A DNA stretch of 64,000 nt from positions 186,001-250,000 of the forward strand of contig JADBYZ010000013.1 in NCBI GenBank assembly GCA_020402745.1, in the 5' to 3' direction. The notes under the pieces are model-generated. The model was given only the letters and a program-made list of their open reading frames with translations. It did no database searches and was not told where the DNA came from. Positions 45,863 through 55,060 of this stretch are shown piece by piece. Both the position numbers and the translations under genes were made by a program. Position 1 is the stretch's first letter. Every line of letters starts with the position of its first letter. The DNA comes from Phenylobacterium sp. (lineage in GTDB: Bacteria; Pseudomonadota; Alphaproteobacteria; Caulobacterales; Caulobacteraceae).

Positions 45863-47254
45863 TTAGTAGCGGTAGTGCTCGGGCTTGAAGGGCCCGGCGA
45901 CCGGCACGTTGATGTAGGCGGCCTGGTCCGAGGTCAGCTGGGTCAGCTTTGCGCCCAGCTTCTCCAGGTGCAGGAGGGCCACCTTCTCATCCAGGCGCTT
46001 GGGCAGGGTGTAGACCTTCTTCTCGTAGGCGCCGCCGTTGGTCCACAGCTCGATCTGGGCCAGGGTCTGGTTGGTGAAGGAGGCGCTCATCACGAAGCTG
46101 GGGTGGCCCGTGGCGTTGCCCAGGTTCACCAGCCGGCCTTCGGACAGGACGATGATCTTCTTGCCGTCCGGGAATTCCACGTGGTGGACCTGGTCCTTGA
46201 TCTTTTCCCAGCGATAGTTGCGCAGGCCCGCAATCTGGATCTCGGAGTCGAAGTGGCCGATGTTGGCGACGATGGCGTTGTTCTTCATCCGCCGCATGTG
46301 GTCGACGGTCAGGACGTCCTTGTTGCCCGTGGCGGTGACGAAGATGTCGCCCTTGTCGGCGACGTCCTCCATGGTCTGGACCTCATAGCCTTCCATGGCC
46401 GCCTGCAGGGCGCAGATCGGGTCGATTTCGGTGACGATGACCCGGGCGCCGCCGTTGCGCAGGCTGGCCGCCGAGCCCTTGCCCACGTCGCCATAGCCCA
46501 GGACCACGGCGACCTTGCCCGAGAGCATGACGTCCGTGCCCCGGCGGATGGCGTCCACCAGGCTCTCGCGGCAGCCGTAGAGGTTGTCGAACTTGGACTT
46601 GGTGACGCTGTCGTTGACGTTGATGGCGGGGAAGGGCAGCTCGCCGCGCTCGGCCATCTGGTAGAGGCGATGGACCCCCGTGGTGGTCTCTTCCGAGACG
46701 CCGCCGATGGCGTTGCGGATGGCCGTGTAGAAGCCGGGCTTCTCCTTCAGGTACCGCTTCATCACAGCGTAGAGGGCCTCCTCCTCCTCGTTCTGCGGGT
46801 TGGAGAGGACCGAAGGGTCCTTCTCGGCCTTGGGGCCCAGCACGCACAGGAGGGTGGCGTCGCCGCCGTCATCGAGGATCAGGTTGGGATAGCCGCCGTC
46901 GGCCCATTCGAAGATGCGGTGGGCGTAGTCCCAGTATTCCAGCAGGGTCTCGCCCTTGGTGGCGAAGACCGGCGTGCCGGCGTCGGCGATGGCCGCCGCG
47001 GCGTGGTCCTGGGTGGAGAAGATGTTGCACGAGGCCCAGCGGACCTCGGCGCCCAGCGCCTCGAGGGTCTGGATCAGGACCGCCGTCTGGATGGTCATGT
47101 GCAGGGAGCCGGCGATGCGGGCGCCCTTCAGGGGCTGTGACGGGCCGAACTCGGCGCGCACGGCCATCAGGCCGGGCATTTCGGTCTCGGCGATCGCGAT
47201 CTCCTTGCGGCCGAACTCAGCCAGGGAGATGTCCTTCACCACATAGTCGGTCAT
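45863..47254 (-). CDS. ahcY: S-adenosylhomocysteine hydrolase
   Basis: 463 residues. Motifs: [21 protein letters not shown] (adenosine site), [16 protein letters not shown], and the NAD-binding [17 protein letters not shown]. The C terminus ends PEHYRY, as in most AhcY. It splits S-adenosylhomocysteine to adenosine and homocysteine and so keeps methylation running. It has its own predicted promoter and an upstream palindrome just before it; pdxY follows. Confidence 0.97.
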   Translation of the reverse strand: MTDYVVKDISLAEFGRKEIAIAETEMPGLMAVRAEFGPSQPLKGARIAGSLHMTIQTAVLIQTLEALGAEVRWASCNIFSTQDHAAAAIADAGTPVFATKGETLLEYWDYAHRIFEWADGGYPNLILDDGGDATLLCVLGPKAEKDPSVLSNPQNEEEEALYAVMKRYLKEKPGFYTAIRNAIGGVSEETTTGVHRLYQMAERGELPFPAINVNDSVTKSKFDNLYGCRESLVDAIRRGTDVMLSGKVAVVLGYGDVGKGSAASLRNGGARVIVTEIDPICALQAAMEGYEVQTMEDVADKGDIFVTATGNKDVLTVDHMRRMKNNAIVANIGHFDSEIQIAGLRNYRWEKIKDQVHHVEFPDGKKIIVLSEGRLVNLGNATGHPSFVMSASFTNQTLAQIELWTNGGAYEKKVYTLPKRLDEKVALLHLEKLGAKLTQLTSDQAAYINVPVAGPFKPEHYRY

Positions 47255-47295
47255 GTCGGGATTCCTGTCGCGCGGGCCTTCGCCGCCTTTCCTGT

Positions 47296-47324
47296 CCTAT
47301 ACGCTCCGGCCCGCCGGCCCGCAA
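47296..47324 (-). promoter_or_regulatory. Predicted ahcY promoter
   Basis: On the minus strand -35 TTGCGG (47324-47319) and -10 TATAGG (47301-47296) have a 17-base spacer. Transcription would start near 47289, giving a leader of about 35 bases to the ATG at 47254, with AGGA close to the start. Confidence 0.45.
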
Positions 47325-47329
47325 CCGGG

Positions 47330-47349
47330 ACATAAAGATTGCTTTATGT
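47330..47349. promoter_or_regulatory. Perfect palindrome upstream of ahcY, probable SAM-cycle operator
   Basis: ACATAAAG-ATTG-CTTTATGT: eight-base arms, four-base spacer. It lies six bases upstream of the predicted ahcY -35 and includes the stop codon (47346-47344) of the CYTH-CHAD gene. Similar ATAAAG/CTTTAT dyads occur in front of SAM-cycle genes of alphaproteobacteria, where ArsR-family SahR-type regulators act; that link is from memory. Confidence 0.6.
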
Positions 47350-48765
47350 GAACAGGGCCGGGCTCGACTCCACCAGCCGCCGGACCGCCTTCCGGGCCCG
47401 GGTCCTGTCGTCCCGCCGCTTCAGTTCCGCCACGAGGCGGGAGGCCTCCCGCCGGACGTCTCCGGACAAGCCCAGACGCTCCAGGTGACCCTTCGCCGCG
47501 TCGGCGTCGTTGAGGGCGCCGAGGGCCTCCTGGGCGGCCCTCAGGCGCGGGGAGAGGGCCTCGGCCAGGGGGCGCCATTCGGGCAGGTCCAGGACGTCGA
47601 GCGCATAACGCAGGGCCTTGATCCTCAGGCGCAGGTCATGACGCTCTTCGGGTCCGAGGTCGGTGAAGGCGTCTCCCAGCCGGCGAATCCGGCGCCATCG
47701 GCGGCGGAGGTCCCCGGAAAGGCCTGATGCGGCGCCCGACCCGGCGCCGGGCCGCGTCCGCCAGTCCCCCGCCTCGGCGAAGATCAGCCCCTCCAGGAGG
47801 GTCGTCCGGGCCCGCACACCCGACAGGGTCTCCCCGAGAGCCTCGGCGGTCCGCCCGCGGACGGCGATCAGGACCGGCGCCAGAGCCCCGGCGGGATCGG
47901 CCCTCCCGAGCAGCACGTCCAGCTCCCGGATCTCCCCGCAGGCCCGGGACAGATCCCGCAGGCCTGTCCTGAGGACGGCCGGATCCCCGGGCACCCACCG
48001 GCGGCGGAAGACCGAGAGCAGGCTGCGCAGGCGTCGGAGCGCCACCCGAAGCTGATGGACGGCCTCCACCGAAGGGTCGCCGGCGGTCTGGAGGACCCGG
48101 GCCGCAGCCTCTCCGAGGGCGACCACCAGGGCTTGGCGCAGGGCCTCTTCGCAGGATAGGCCCGCCTGGAGGCTGGCGTGAGGGACCGGGGCGCCCGCCG
48201 CCGCCAGCCGGTTTCCCCGGTCGGACTTGGATCGCAGGGACAGGGTGAGAGGAAGCTCCGCCGTCAGCGCCAGGGCGAGGGTGAAGAGGTCCCGGGGGTT
48301 CCCCGAGAGAAGCTCCAGCTCAGCTTCGCAGACGGGCGATCGGGCGCCGGCGGCTTGGATCTCGCCCTGGTCCAGGGCCAGCTCGATCCGGGAGTCACCA
48401 GCCTCGATCACGCAGGTCCGGCGCCGGACCTGGACGGTGAAGCGGGGGGCCAGCTGCGCCAGGCCTTCGGGCGACAGAGTGGCGCGAAGGTCCTTGCCCG
48501 TCAGGGCCAGACGCCCCGGCGCCGTCTCATGCTCGGCCTCGCGCCGACCCAGCCCCTCGCCGGTCTTGAAGGTCTGCACTGTCCGTCCGGTCTCATCCGT
48601 GCGCAGCCGCAGGGAGGCCCGGTTGGCGGCCAGGCGGCCGTCAGGGGTGTCATAGTAGACCGCGACCAGCCGCTGATCCCGGGCAGGGGCCGTGAAGACC
48701 CGGGCCGCGAGGGCCTCAAGCGTAGCTGGTTCACAGGCGAACTTGATCTCCACCTCGGGCGTCAT
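47344..48765 (-). CDS. CYTH and CHAD domain protein
   Basis: 473 residues. An N-terminal CYTH domain (about 1-190) starts with the EIKFAC (ExExK-like) strand, TPEVEIKFACEPATLEALAA, and keeps YYDTPDGRL and LRLRTDETGRTVQTFK. A C-terminal CHAD domain (about 210-470) is all helical with histidine-rich and arginine-rich helices: SVEAVHQLRVALRRLRSLL and HDLRLRIKALRYALDVL. CHAD proteins bind polyphosphate and CYTH domains act on triphosphates. It is 15 bases after HPr on the same strand, so it may be co-transcribed with the PTS genes. Confidence 0.9.
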   Translation of the reverse strand: MTPEVEIKFACEPATLEALAARVFTAPARDQRLVAVYYDTPDGRLAANRASLRLRTDETGRTVQTFKTGEGLGRREAEHETAPGRLALTGKDLRATLSPEGLAQLAPRFTVQVRRRTCVIEAGDSRIELALDQGEIQAAGARSPVCEAELELLSGNPRDLFTLALALTAELPLTLSLRSKSDRGNRLAAAGAPVPHASLQAGLSCEEALRQALVVALGEAAARVLQTAGDPSVEAVHQLRVALRRLRSLLSVFRRRWVPGDPAVLRTGLRDLSRACGEIRELDVLLGRADPAGALAPVLIAVRGRTAEALGETLSGVRARTTLLEGLIFAEAGDWRTRPGAGSGAASGLSGDLRRRWRRIRRLGDAFTDLGPEERHDLRLRIKALRYALDVLDLPEWRPLAEALSPRLRAAQEALGALNDADAAKGHLERLGLSGDVRREASRLVAELKRRDDRTRARKAVRRLVESSPALFT

Positions 48766-48780
48766 GGCCCCTCCGACCCG

Positions 48781-49053
48781 CTACTCGTCCTCATCGAAGC
48801 GGGCCGCGACCAGGGCGACCAGGGCGGCCAGGGCCGCCTCGGCCTGGGGGCCTTCGGCCGTGATGTCGATGCAGCATCCGGGCCCGGCCGCCAGCATCAT
48901 CAGGCCCATGATCGAGCGGGCGTCCACCTCGGCGCCGTCCTTGGCCACCCGGACCTCGGCATTGAAGCCGGTGGCGGTTTTCACGAACTTGGCGGAGGCG
49001 CGGGCGTGCAGGCCCCGCTTGTTGATGATCTCGACCCGCGCCCGGGCGGTCAC
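48781..49053 (-). CDS. ptsH: HPr-family phosphocarrier protein (nitrogen-type PTS)
   Basis: 90 residues. Phosphorylation site H16 in NKRGLHARASAKF and regulatory S47 in DARSIMGLMML are both present, matching the HprK target. GTG start overlaps the EIIA stop (GTGA). It would take phosphate from EI-Ntr on H16 and from HprK on S47. Enzyme I is not encoded in the window. Members of this operon in alphaproteobacteria act in regulation rather than sugar uptake. Confidence 0.93.
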   Translation of the reverse strand: MTARARVEIINKRGLHARASAKFVKTATGFNAEVRVAKDGAEVDARSIMGLMMLAAGPGCCIDITAEGPQAEAALAALVALVAARFDEDE

Positions 49054-49454
49054 TTGTCCCCCGCCAGCACGTAGGAGGCGACGGAGATGTACTTCCGCCC
49101 TGCCTCCTGGGCCTGGGCCACGCAGTCCGCCAGGTCCAGGCGCGAACGGACGCTCGCCAGCTTGATCAGCATGGGCAGGTTCAGCCCGGCGATCACCTCG
49201 GCCCGGGTCTGCGCCATGACGGAGATGGCGAGATTGGAAGGCGTACCGCCGAACATGTCGGTCAGCAGGATCAAGCCGCTTCCCGCATCCACACGGCCGC
49301 ACGCCGCCAGAATATCCCGCCGTCTCTGCTCCATGTCGTCGTCGGGGCCGATGCAGATGGCCGCGATCCCGGATTGGGGCCCGACCACATGCTCCATGGC
49401 CAGGAGGAACTCCTCGGCGAGACGGCCGTGGGTCACGATGACGAGGCCGATCAT
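49050..49454 (-). CDS. PTS EIIA component, mannose family
   Basis: 134 residues. Phospho-histidine H9 in IGLVIVTHGRLAEEFLLAM and LLTDMFGGTPSNLAISVM are the EIIA-Man signature. No EIIB, EIIC or EIID is nearby, so this is a regulatory phosphoacceptor of the PTS-Ntr relay, as in other alphaproteobacteria. The ATG at 49454 matches homologue starts. It lies between hprK and HPr. Confidence 0.93.
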   Translation of the reverse strand: MIGLVIVTHGRLAEEFLLAMEHVVGPQSGIAAICIGPDDDMEQRRRDILAACGRVDAGSGLILLTDMFGGTPSNLAISVMAQTRAEVIAGLNLPMLIKLASVRSRLDLADCVAQAQEAGRKYISVASYVLAGDK

Positions 49455-49464
49455 CGGAAGGCTC

Positions 49465-49956
49465 TCAAGGGTCTGACTCACCCAATGTGGACGCCGTCGG
49501 CGTCGGAAGGCTGACTTGATACGACTCTTCCGGTCTGGCTCCAAGACAGCAAAGCGCTTCCTTCAGCCGGTGTGGCGCCGAGGCGTCTGTCAGGCGAAGG
49601 ATCAGGTGGGGGACCGCCGTCCCGGCCAGGAATACTACCCCAGGATCCGGGAGGCGTTCGGGAATTCCGGACGCGACAACCAGGTCAATCCGGCAGAAGG
49701 CCAGGGCGGGAACCCGGATCACACCCACGCCCCGGACCTCGAGAAGGCCCGCTAGGGTCTCCGGGGCCCTTCCGAAGGCCGCCCCGTCGCTGGACCAGAC
49801 GAGGGTGCGGTCGTCGGACACCAGGCGGAAGCCCAGGTCGAGGGCACGGAGGGCAAGGTCGCTCTTTCCCGACCCTGAGGGTCCCTGCACCAGGACGCCC
49901 CTCCAGCGGCCCCCCGACCACAGGGCCAGGAGGCCCGAATGCAGGGTCGAGCTCAC
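49465..49956 (-). CDS. hprK: HPr kinase/phosphorylase, short alphaproteobacterial form
   Basis: 163 residues, the C-terminal kinase domain only. Walker A GPSGSGKSDLALR is at 25-37; DLGFRLVSDDRTLVW and GLLEVRGVGVIRVP correspond to the catalytic region and the HprK signature. Full-length HprK of Firmicutes has about 310 residues; the short form is normal in alphaproteobacteria, so this is not a truncation. It phosphorylates HPr on S47. GTG start overlaps the chvG stop (GTGA). Confidence 0.93.
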   Translation of the reverse strand: MSSTLHSGLLALWSGGRWRGVLVQGPSGSGKSDLALRALDLGFRLVSDDRTLVWSSDGAAFGRAPETLAGLLEVRGVGVIRVPALAFCRIDLVVASGIPERLPDPGVVFLAGTAVPHLILRLTDASAPHRLKEALCCLGARPEESYQVSLPTPTASTLGESDP

Positions 49957-51524
49957 GCCCCCGGCCTGAGCGGAAGTCGCACGACGAACCGGGCGCCGCT
50001 CCGCTCTCCGGCGGGATCCGTCCGATTCTCCGCCGCCAGGGTTCCCCCCTGGGCCTCGACGATCTGCCGGGCGATGGACAGGCCGAGGCCGGAATTGCCG
50101 CCGAAGGCCGTTCCCTTCGGACGCGAGGTGTAGAACCGCTCGAAGACGGTCTCGAGATTTTCCGGGGGAATGCCCGGCCCGTCATCGTCGACGAAGACCA
50201 CCGCCCAGCCGGCCTCGCGGTCGAGAACGAGGCGCACGGTCCCACCTGGAGGACTGAAGGAGCGGGCGTTGTCGATGAGGTTGCGGAAGACCTGGCCAGC
50301 CGGTCCTTCGCGGCCGACGACCGGAGTCTCGCCCGGCGCGCCCGCCAGGGTGACCTGGGGCTCGCCCTCCCGTCGAGATGCGGTGTAGGTTTGAACAATC
50401 TCCTCCAGCAGGCGCCCGAGATCGAAGGGGCGCGGCGGCTCCCGGGAAAGCTCGGCGTCCAGGCGCGAGGCGTTGGAAATGTCGGTCACCAGCCGGTCCA
50501 TGCGCTGGATATCCTGCCGGATGACGCGGTTCAGACGCGCCTTCGCCTCCGGCTCGGAGACCAGGTCCAGGGTCTCCACCGCCGAGCGCAGGGAGGTAAG
50601 GGGATTGCGGATCTCATGAGCCACATCGGCGGCGAACCGCTCTATGGCGCCCATGCGTTCCGACTGGGCGTTGGTCATCGACTCCAGGGCGCGGGTCAAG
50701 TCGCCGAGTTCGTCCGTCCGTCGCGAGAGGTCCGGCAGAGAGATGGAGCGCACCCTGGACAGGCGCACCCGGTCCGCCGCCCGCGCGAGGCGACGGACCG
50801 GCAGGGCGATCAGGCTGGTCAGCAGGGCCGAACACAGAAGACTGACGCCGATGGACAAGAGAATGAAGGGAATCAGGGCCGCCCTCTCGCGGGCGATAAT
50901 GCTGTCCACGTCCCCGGCTTCGACGGTCAGGACGCCCAAGACGGCCTGGACATGGCGAATAGGGAAGGAGACCGAGACCACCCGCCCGTCCGGATCCGCC
51001 TGCCGGAGGCCGGAGATCTGTCGTCCCTCAAGCGCCCTGGCGACCTCCGCCCGAAGGGCCTCGCGGCCGGGCGACGACGGAGGGGACTTCGTCGGCTCCG
51101 CCGCGCTGGAGCCCCGGGGGCGGGCCGGCGGCAGGGGTTTCTGCTCGACCCGGTCGGCGATCCAGTCGCTGTCTGCAATGAGTTGCCCCTGGGCGTCAAA
51201 GAGGCGCGCCCGCTGGACCCCGGGGTTGGCCAGGAGACGCAGGATCTCGCTGGCCCGGGCCGCGTCAAGGGCCGGGACGGGCTCGCCCACCGTTGCGGCC
51301 TGATCGATCAGGGTGGCGATCAACTCGCCCTGGGTGGTGAGGCTGTCGATCCGCGCCTCCACCAGACCGCGGCGCAGCTCATTGAGCACCAGGGCCCCGA
51401 CGATCAGTATCGCCAGGCCCAGCAGATTCAGAGCGAAAATCAGCCGGCCAAGCCGAGACGCGGGCGGCCCTCGCCACCGGCGGCGCCTAGGCTCAGGACT
51501 CGCGGTATCGGTATCCGACGCCAT
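49953..51524 (-). CDS. chvG: Envelope sensor histidine kinase ChvG (ExoS)
   Basis: 523 residues. Two membrane helices ([22 protein letters not shown] and [19 protein letters not shown]) flank a periplasmic domain of about 210 residues, followed by HAMP, HisKA with phospho-histidine in [20 protein letters not shown], and HATPase with [14 protein letters not shown] and [12 protein letters not shown]. ChvG responds to acid or envelope stress and phosphorylates ChvI. The ATG at 51524 overlaps the 3' end of chvI by 32 bases. Confidence 0.94.
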   Translation of the reverse strand: MASDTDTASPEPRRRRWRGPPASRLGRLIFALNLLGLAILIVGALVLNELRRGLVEARIDSLTTQGELIATLIDQAATVGEPVPALDAARASEILRLLANPGVQRARLFDAQGQLIADSDWIADRVEQKPLPPARPRGSSAAEPTKSPPSSPGREALRAEVARALEGRQISGLRQADPDGRVVSVSFPIRHVQAVLGVLTVEAGDVDSIIARERAALIPFILLSIGVSLLCSALLTSLIALPVRRLARAADRVRLSRVRSISLPDLSRRTDELGDLTRALESMTNAQSERMGAIERFAADVAHEIRNPLTSLRSAVETLDLVSEPEAKARLNRVIRQDIQRMDRLVTDISNASRLDAELSREPPRPFDLGRLLEEIVQTYTASRREGEPQVTLAGAPGETPVVGREGPAGQVFRNLIDNARSFSPPGGTVRLVLDREAGWAVVFVDDDGPGIPPENLETVFERFYTSRPKGTAFGGNSGLGLSIARQIVEAQGGTLAAENRTDPAGERSGARFVVRLPLRPGA

Positions 51525-52197
51525 ACAGGGTTTCGATCGCGTCGAACTCGGGGTCGACCTCCCGGAACTTGCGTCGCATGCGCTTGATGTGGCTGTCGAT
51601 GGTGCGGTCGTCGACATAGACTTGGTCGTCGTAGGCGGCGTCCATGAGGTTGTCGCGGCTCTTCACGAAGCCGGGCCGCTGTGCGAGGGCCTGGATCAGC
51701 AGGAACTCAGTGACAGTCAGCTTCACCGGCCGGTCATTCCAAAGGCAGTCATGCCGGGCCGGGTCCAGGGTCAGGCGGCCGCGCCTGAGCGCCCGGGAGG
51801 CGGTCTCCTCCGGCTCCTCCGCGTCGTCCGCACTCCCGCCGGCGCGGCGCAGGACCGCTTTCACACGCTCGATGAGCAGGCGCTGGCTGAAAGGTTTATG
51901 CATGTAGTCGTCGGCCCCGAGGTTGAACCCCAGAAGCTCGTCGATCTCATCGTCCTTCGAGGTCAGGATGATCACCGGCAGGTCCGAGGTGCGGCGCAGA
52001 CGCCGTAGCACCTCCATCCCGTCCATGCGCGGCATCTTGACGTCCAGTATGGCCAGGTCGGGGGGATCGTTCTCGAGGGCCGCAAGGCCTGAAGCGCCGT
52101 CGTAATAGGCCTTCACCGCATGACCCTGACTTTCGAGCGCAAGGCTCACCGAGGTCACGATGTTCTCGTCGTCGTCTACGAGGGTGATGCGGGCCAT
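51493..52197 (-). CDS. chvI: Response regulator ChvI
   Basis: 234 residues: receiver domain with D9-D10, phospho-acceptor D52 ([12 protein letters not shown]) and K102-type KPF ([10 protein letters not shown]), then an OmpR/PhoB winged-helix DNA-binding domain ([39 protein letters not shown]). First gene of the chvI-chvG-hprK-EIIA-HPr block. It regulates envelope and exopolysaccharide genes in relatives. ATG 52197 matches family starts; the frame upstream is noncoding. Confidence 0.95.
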   Translation of the reverse strand: MARITLVDDDENIVTSVSLALESQGHAVKAYYDGASGLAALENDPPDLAILDVKMPRMDGMEVLRRLRRTSDLPVIILTSKDDEIDELLGFNLGADDYMHKPFSQRLLIERVKAVLRRAGGSADDAEEPEETASRALRRGRLTLDPARHDCLWNDRPVKLTVTEFLLIQALAQRPGFVKSRDNLMDAAYDDQVYVDDRTIDSHIKRMRRKFREVDPEFDAIETLYGVGYRYRES

Positions 52198-52332
52198 GGG
52201 TGCGTGTGTTCCTGTCGCCAACGATTTGACCCTAGTCCTGCAGGTCCGTGGCCTCAATGGGGCGAGGCGGTTGATCCTCTCACCGGCTTCTCCCTGCGCG
52301 CCGCTGTGGGGCGCATGTTGAGCGCACCCTTC

Positions 52333-53502
52333 CTAGACCAGGCCCAGGGCCCGCGACAGGGCGTTGACGACTCGGTCGACGTCGGAATCCGCCATGGCGG
52401 GAAACAGGGGCAGGCTCAGGCACTGGCGGTACCAGGCTGCGGCGCCCGGCAGGTCCAGGGGGCCATAGCGCTGCACGTAATGGGGCTGTGCATGCACCGG
52501 GATGTAGTGGACCTGGGTTCCGATCCCCTCGGCTGCGAGGGCCTCGACGACCTGTCTCCGGCGCCGGCCGAGGGTCTCGAAGTCAATGAGGATGGTCAGG
52601 AGATGCAGGACGGGCTGGCTCCATTCCGGGCTCGAGGCGAGCCTTACGTGGGGGGCCAGGGGTGCGAAGGCCTGGGCGTAGCGGGCCGCCAGATCGCGGC
52701 GGCGGGCCGCAAAGGCGGGCAGGCGCTTCAGCTGGGACTGGCCCAGGGCGCAGAGGATGTCCGGCAGCCGATAGTTGAAGCCGGGCTCGCGCATCTCGTA
52801 GAGCCAGGGATCGGCGCCGGCCGGACGCTCCATGCCATGGCTGCGCAGGCGGCGCATGCGGGCGGCCAGGCCCTCGTCCGCCGTGGTGATCATCCCGCCC
52901 TCGCCGGTGGCGATGGTCTTCACGGGATGGAAGGAGAAGGTCGCCGCCGCCGACCAGCGGCCGCAGCCGATGGCGTGGGGGCCGTCGCCGAAGTCGACCT
53001 TCGTTCCCAGAGCGTGGGGAGCGTCCTCGACCAGGAGGGCGCCGGCGTCCGCCGCGACCCTTGAGAGGCCGGGCAGGTCGGCCGCATCTCCCCGGAGGTG
53101 GACCGGCAGCACCGCCTTGAGCGGGCCAGGCGGCGCGCGGTCGAGGGCCGCCCGCAGGGTGTCCGGGGTGATCAGTCCCGTTGTGGGATCGACGTCGGTG
53201 AAGATCACCTCGGCGCCGACGAACCGAGCGCAGTTGGCGGTGGCCAGGAAGGTCACGGAAGGGACGGCGACCCGGTCGCCGGGTCCGACGTCCAGGGCGA
53301 GCATGGCCAGGTGCAGGGCGGCGGTGCCGTTGGCGCAGGCGACGGCGAAGGGCGCCCCGACGGCGGCGGCGAAGTCCTGCTCAAAAGCCTCGACACGGGG
53401 GCCGGTGGTGAGGAAGTCGGACCTCAGGGCTTCGGCGACCGCGGCGATGTCGCTCTCGTCAATGTCTTGCCGGCCATAGGGAAGGAAGGACCCTCCGGCC
53501 AC
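52333..53502 (-). CDS. pseC: UDP-4-amino-4,6-dideoxy-N-acetyl-L-altrosamine transaminase PseC
   Basis: 389 residues, DegT/DnrJ/EryC1 aminotransferase family. The PLP lysine is in FSFHPVKTIATGEGGMI; FLPYGRQDIDESDIAAVAEALRS at the N terminus and HYIPVHAQPHYVQRYG near the C terminus are typical of PseC. It is the second step to pseudaminic acid for flagellin glycosylation (flmB in Caulobacter). GTG start one base after the pseB stop. Confidence 0.92.
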   Translation of the reverse strand: MAGGSFLPYGRQDIDESDIAAVAEALRSDFLTTGPRVEAFEQDFAAAVGAPFAVACANGTAALHLAMLALDVGPGDRVAVPSVTFLATANCARFVGAEVIFTDVDPTTGLITPDTLRAALDRAPPGPLKAVLPVHLRGDAADLPGLSRVAADAGALLVEDAPHALGTKVDFGDGPHAIGCGRWSAAATFSFHPVKTIATGEGGMITTADEGLAARMRRLRSHGMERPAGADPWLYEMREPGFNYRLPDILCALGQSQLKRLPAFAARRRDLAARYAQAFAPLAPHVRLASSPEWSQPVLHLLTILIDFETLGRRRRQVVEALAAEGIGTQVHYIPVHAQPHYVQRYGPLDLPGAAAWYRQCLSLPLFPAMADSDVDRVVNALSRALGLV

Positions 53503-53503
53503 G

Positions 53504-54562
53504 TCAGGCCCCCGCCGTAGGCGTCTTGAGGACTGGCGCAGCGTCGTTCAGGAGGGCCAGGAGGCCCTCGTGGGACAGCCACTCGTCGTTCGTATTGCTG
53601 GCGTAGGAAAAACCGTCCTCCACCAGGGGGTGGGCGTTGGCGAAGGATTGGCGGGAGAACTCCACGAAGGCCGGCTCGATGGCGTAACGGTCGCCGAGGT
53701 CGACCACGTGGCGGGCGTCGTCCGCCGAGATCATCATCTCGTGCAGTTTTTCCCCCGGCCGGATTCCGATGACCCGGATGGGCAGGTTCGGCGCCATGGC
53801 CGCCGCCAGGTCCGTCATGGTCATGGAGGGGATCTTGGGCACAAAAATCTCTCCACCGCGCATCAGGGAGAGGGAGGTGAGCACGAAGTCCACGCCCTGG
53901 TTCAGGGTGATCCAGAACCGGGTCATGCGCGGGTCGGTGATGGGCAGGTCCCGGGCGCCCTCGGCGATCAGCTTCTGGAAGAGGGGCGCCACCGAGCCCC
54001 GGGAGCCCACGACATTGCCGTAGCGGACGACGGCGAAGCGGGCGCCGATATCACCGGAAAGATTGTTAGCGGCCACAAAGGTCTTGTCTGAGGCCAGCTT
54101 GGTCGCGCCGTAGAGGTTCGCCGGGTTGCAGGCCTTGTCCGTAGACAGGGCGATGACCTTCTGCACCCGGTTGGCGAGGGCGGCCCAGACAACGTTCTCC
54201 GCCCCCAGGACGTTGGTCTGGATGAACTCGGAGGGGTTATACTCGGCGGCCGGCACCTGCTTGAGGGCGGCGGCGTGGATCACCACCTCGACCCCGCGCA
54301 GGGCCAGGGTCAGGCGCTGGCGGTCGCGGACGTCGCCGAGGAAGAAGCGCATCCGGCTCATCTGCTCGGGCGGGAAGCGCGCGGCCATGTCGACCTGCAT
54401 CTCGTGCTGCTTCAGTTCGTCGCGGGAGAAGACGATCAGCTTGCGCGGCGACTCGGTCGCCAGCACAGTGTCGATAAAGCGCCGACCGAAGGAACCCGTT
54501 CCGCCGGTCACCAGGACAGCCTTGCCGCTCAGGCCGCCCGGGTCTGTTCTGAAACGGTTCAA
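53504..54562 (-). CDS. pseB: UDP-N-acetylglucosamine 4,6-dehydratase (inverting) PseB
   Basis: 352 residues. GKAVLVTGGTGSFGRRFID is the NADP-binding motif, STDKACNPANLYGATKLASD holds the catalytic D-K and Y residues of the inverting subtype. First committed step to pseudaminic acid (flmA in Caulobacter). Start is a TTG with GGAGAG five bases ahead. A hairpin lies over this ribosome site. The C-terminal tail after the core (FSYASNTNDEWLSHEG) is normal for PseB. It is divergent from a small secreted-protein gene. Confidence 0.93.
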   Translation of the reverse strand: MNRFRTDPGGLSGKAVLVTGGTGSFGRRFIDTVLATESPRKLIVFSRDELKQHEMQVDMAARFPPEQMSRMRFFLGDVRDRQRLTLALRGVEVVIHAAALKQVPAAEYNPSEFIQTNVLGAENVVWAALANRVQKVIALSTDKACNPANLYGATKLASDKTFVAANNLSGDIGARFAVVRYGNVVGSRGSVAPLFQKLIAEGARDLPITDPRMTRFWITLNQGVDFVLTSLSLMRGGEIFVPKIPSMTMTDLAAAMAPNLPIRVIGIRPGEKLHEMMISADDARHVVDLGDRYAIEPAFVEFSRQSFANAHPLVEDGFSYASNTNDEWLSHEGLLALLNDAAPVLKTPTAGA

Positions 54563-54571
54563 TGGGACTCT

Positions 54572-54588
54572 CCGATTCTGCGAATCGG
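54572..54588. repeat. Perfect inverted repeat at the pseB ribosome site
   Basis: CCGATTC-TGC-GAATCGG, seven-base arms. On the minus strand the 3' arm ends in CGG, and the pseB Shine-Dalgarno GGAGAG begins with those last two G bases, so the hairpin would partly mask ribosome binding. It could equally be a protein operator shared by the divergent genes. Confidence 0.6.
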
Positions 54589-54649
54589 TAAGGACTTTGC
54601 AGGGCCTCGCGTAAAGAGATTGCTAACCATGATTTGCGAAAGGAGGCCC

Positions 54650-55054
54650 ATGCTCCGCCGTTCCTTTCTCGGACTTTCGCCTCTGGTCCTGGCCTGGCCG
54701 GCCCTTGCGGCGGCCCCGCCCGCGGAGGGCGGCAAGGGTGGCGACTCGGAGGTGAGGTTCGTCCGCCTTCCGGCCTTGACGGCCAATATCCTCCGCTCCA
54801 ACCGGACACAGGGTGTGATCGCTGTGGAGAGCGGGCTTTACGTCGCCGATCCCAAGTTGCGCGCCCGCATTCCCATGTTTGTTCCGCGCCTGCGCTCAGA
54901 CCTGAATCTTCGGCTTGCGCTCTTTATGGGAAGGGTTCCCCCCGGGATTCCACCCAATCTGGACCTGCTTCTCCCGATCCTTCAGAGGCAGGTGGACAAG
55001 ACGATTGGCCAGCCGGGGGCCCGGTTCCTGGTTCTCAACGTCCTGATTAACTGA
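54650..55054 (+). CDS. Small secreted protein with Tat-like signal, perhaps FliL-like
   Basis: 134 residues. LRRSFLGLSPLVLAWPALAA is a twin-arginine-like signal peptide (cleavage near AAA). The mature part (VRFVRLPALTANIL, PRLRSDLNLRLALFMGRVPP, ILQRQVDKTIG) has a pattern reminiscent of the periplasmic domain of FliL, though without the N-terminal anchor. AAAGGAGG lies only three bases before the ATG at 54650, and an in-frame ATG at 54629 is an alternative start. It is divergent from pseB, which fits a flagellum-related role. Function is not established. Confidence 0.6.
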   Translation: MLRRSFLGLSPLVLAWPALAAAPPAEGGKGGDSEVRFVRLPALTANILRSNRTQGVIAVESGLYVADPKLRARIPMFVPRLRSDLNLRLALFMGRVPPGIPPNLDLLLPILQRQVDKTIGQPGARFLVLNVLIN

Positions 55055-55060
55055 GCGCGA

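Noticed and set aside
49465-49956. hprK as a truncated gene
   Set aside because: Short kinase-domain-only HprK is the norm in alphaproteobacteria, and both ends join neighbours cleanly.
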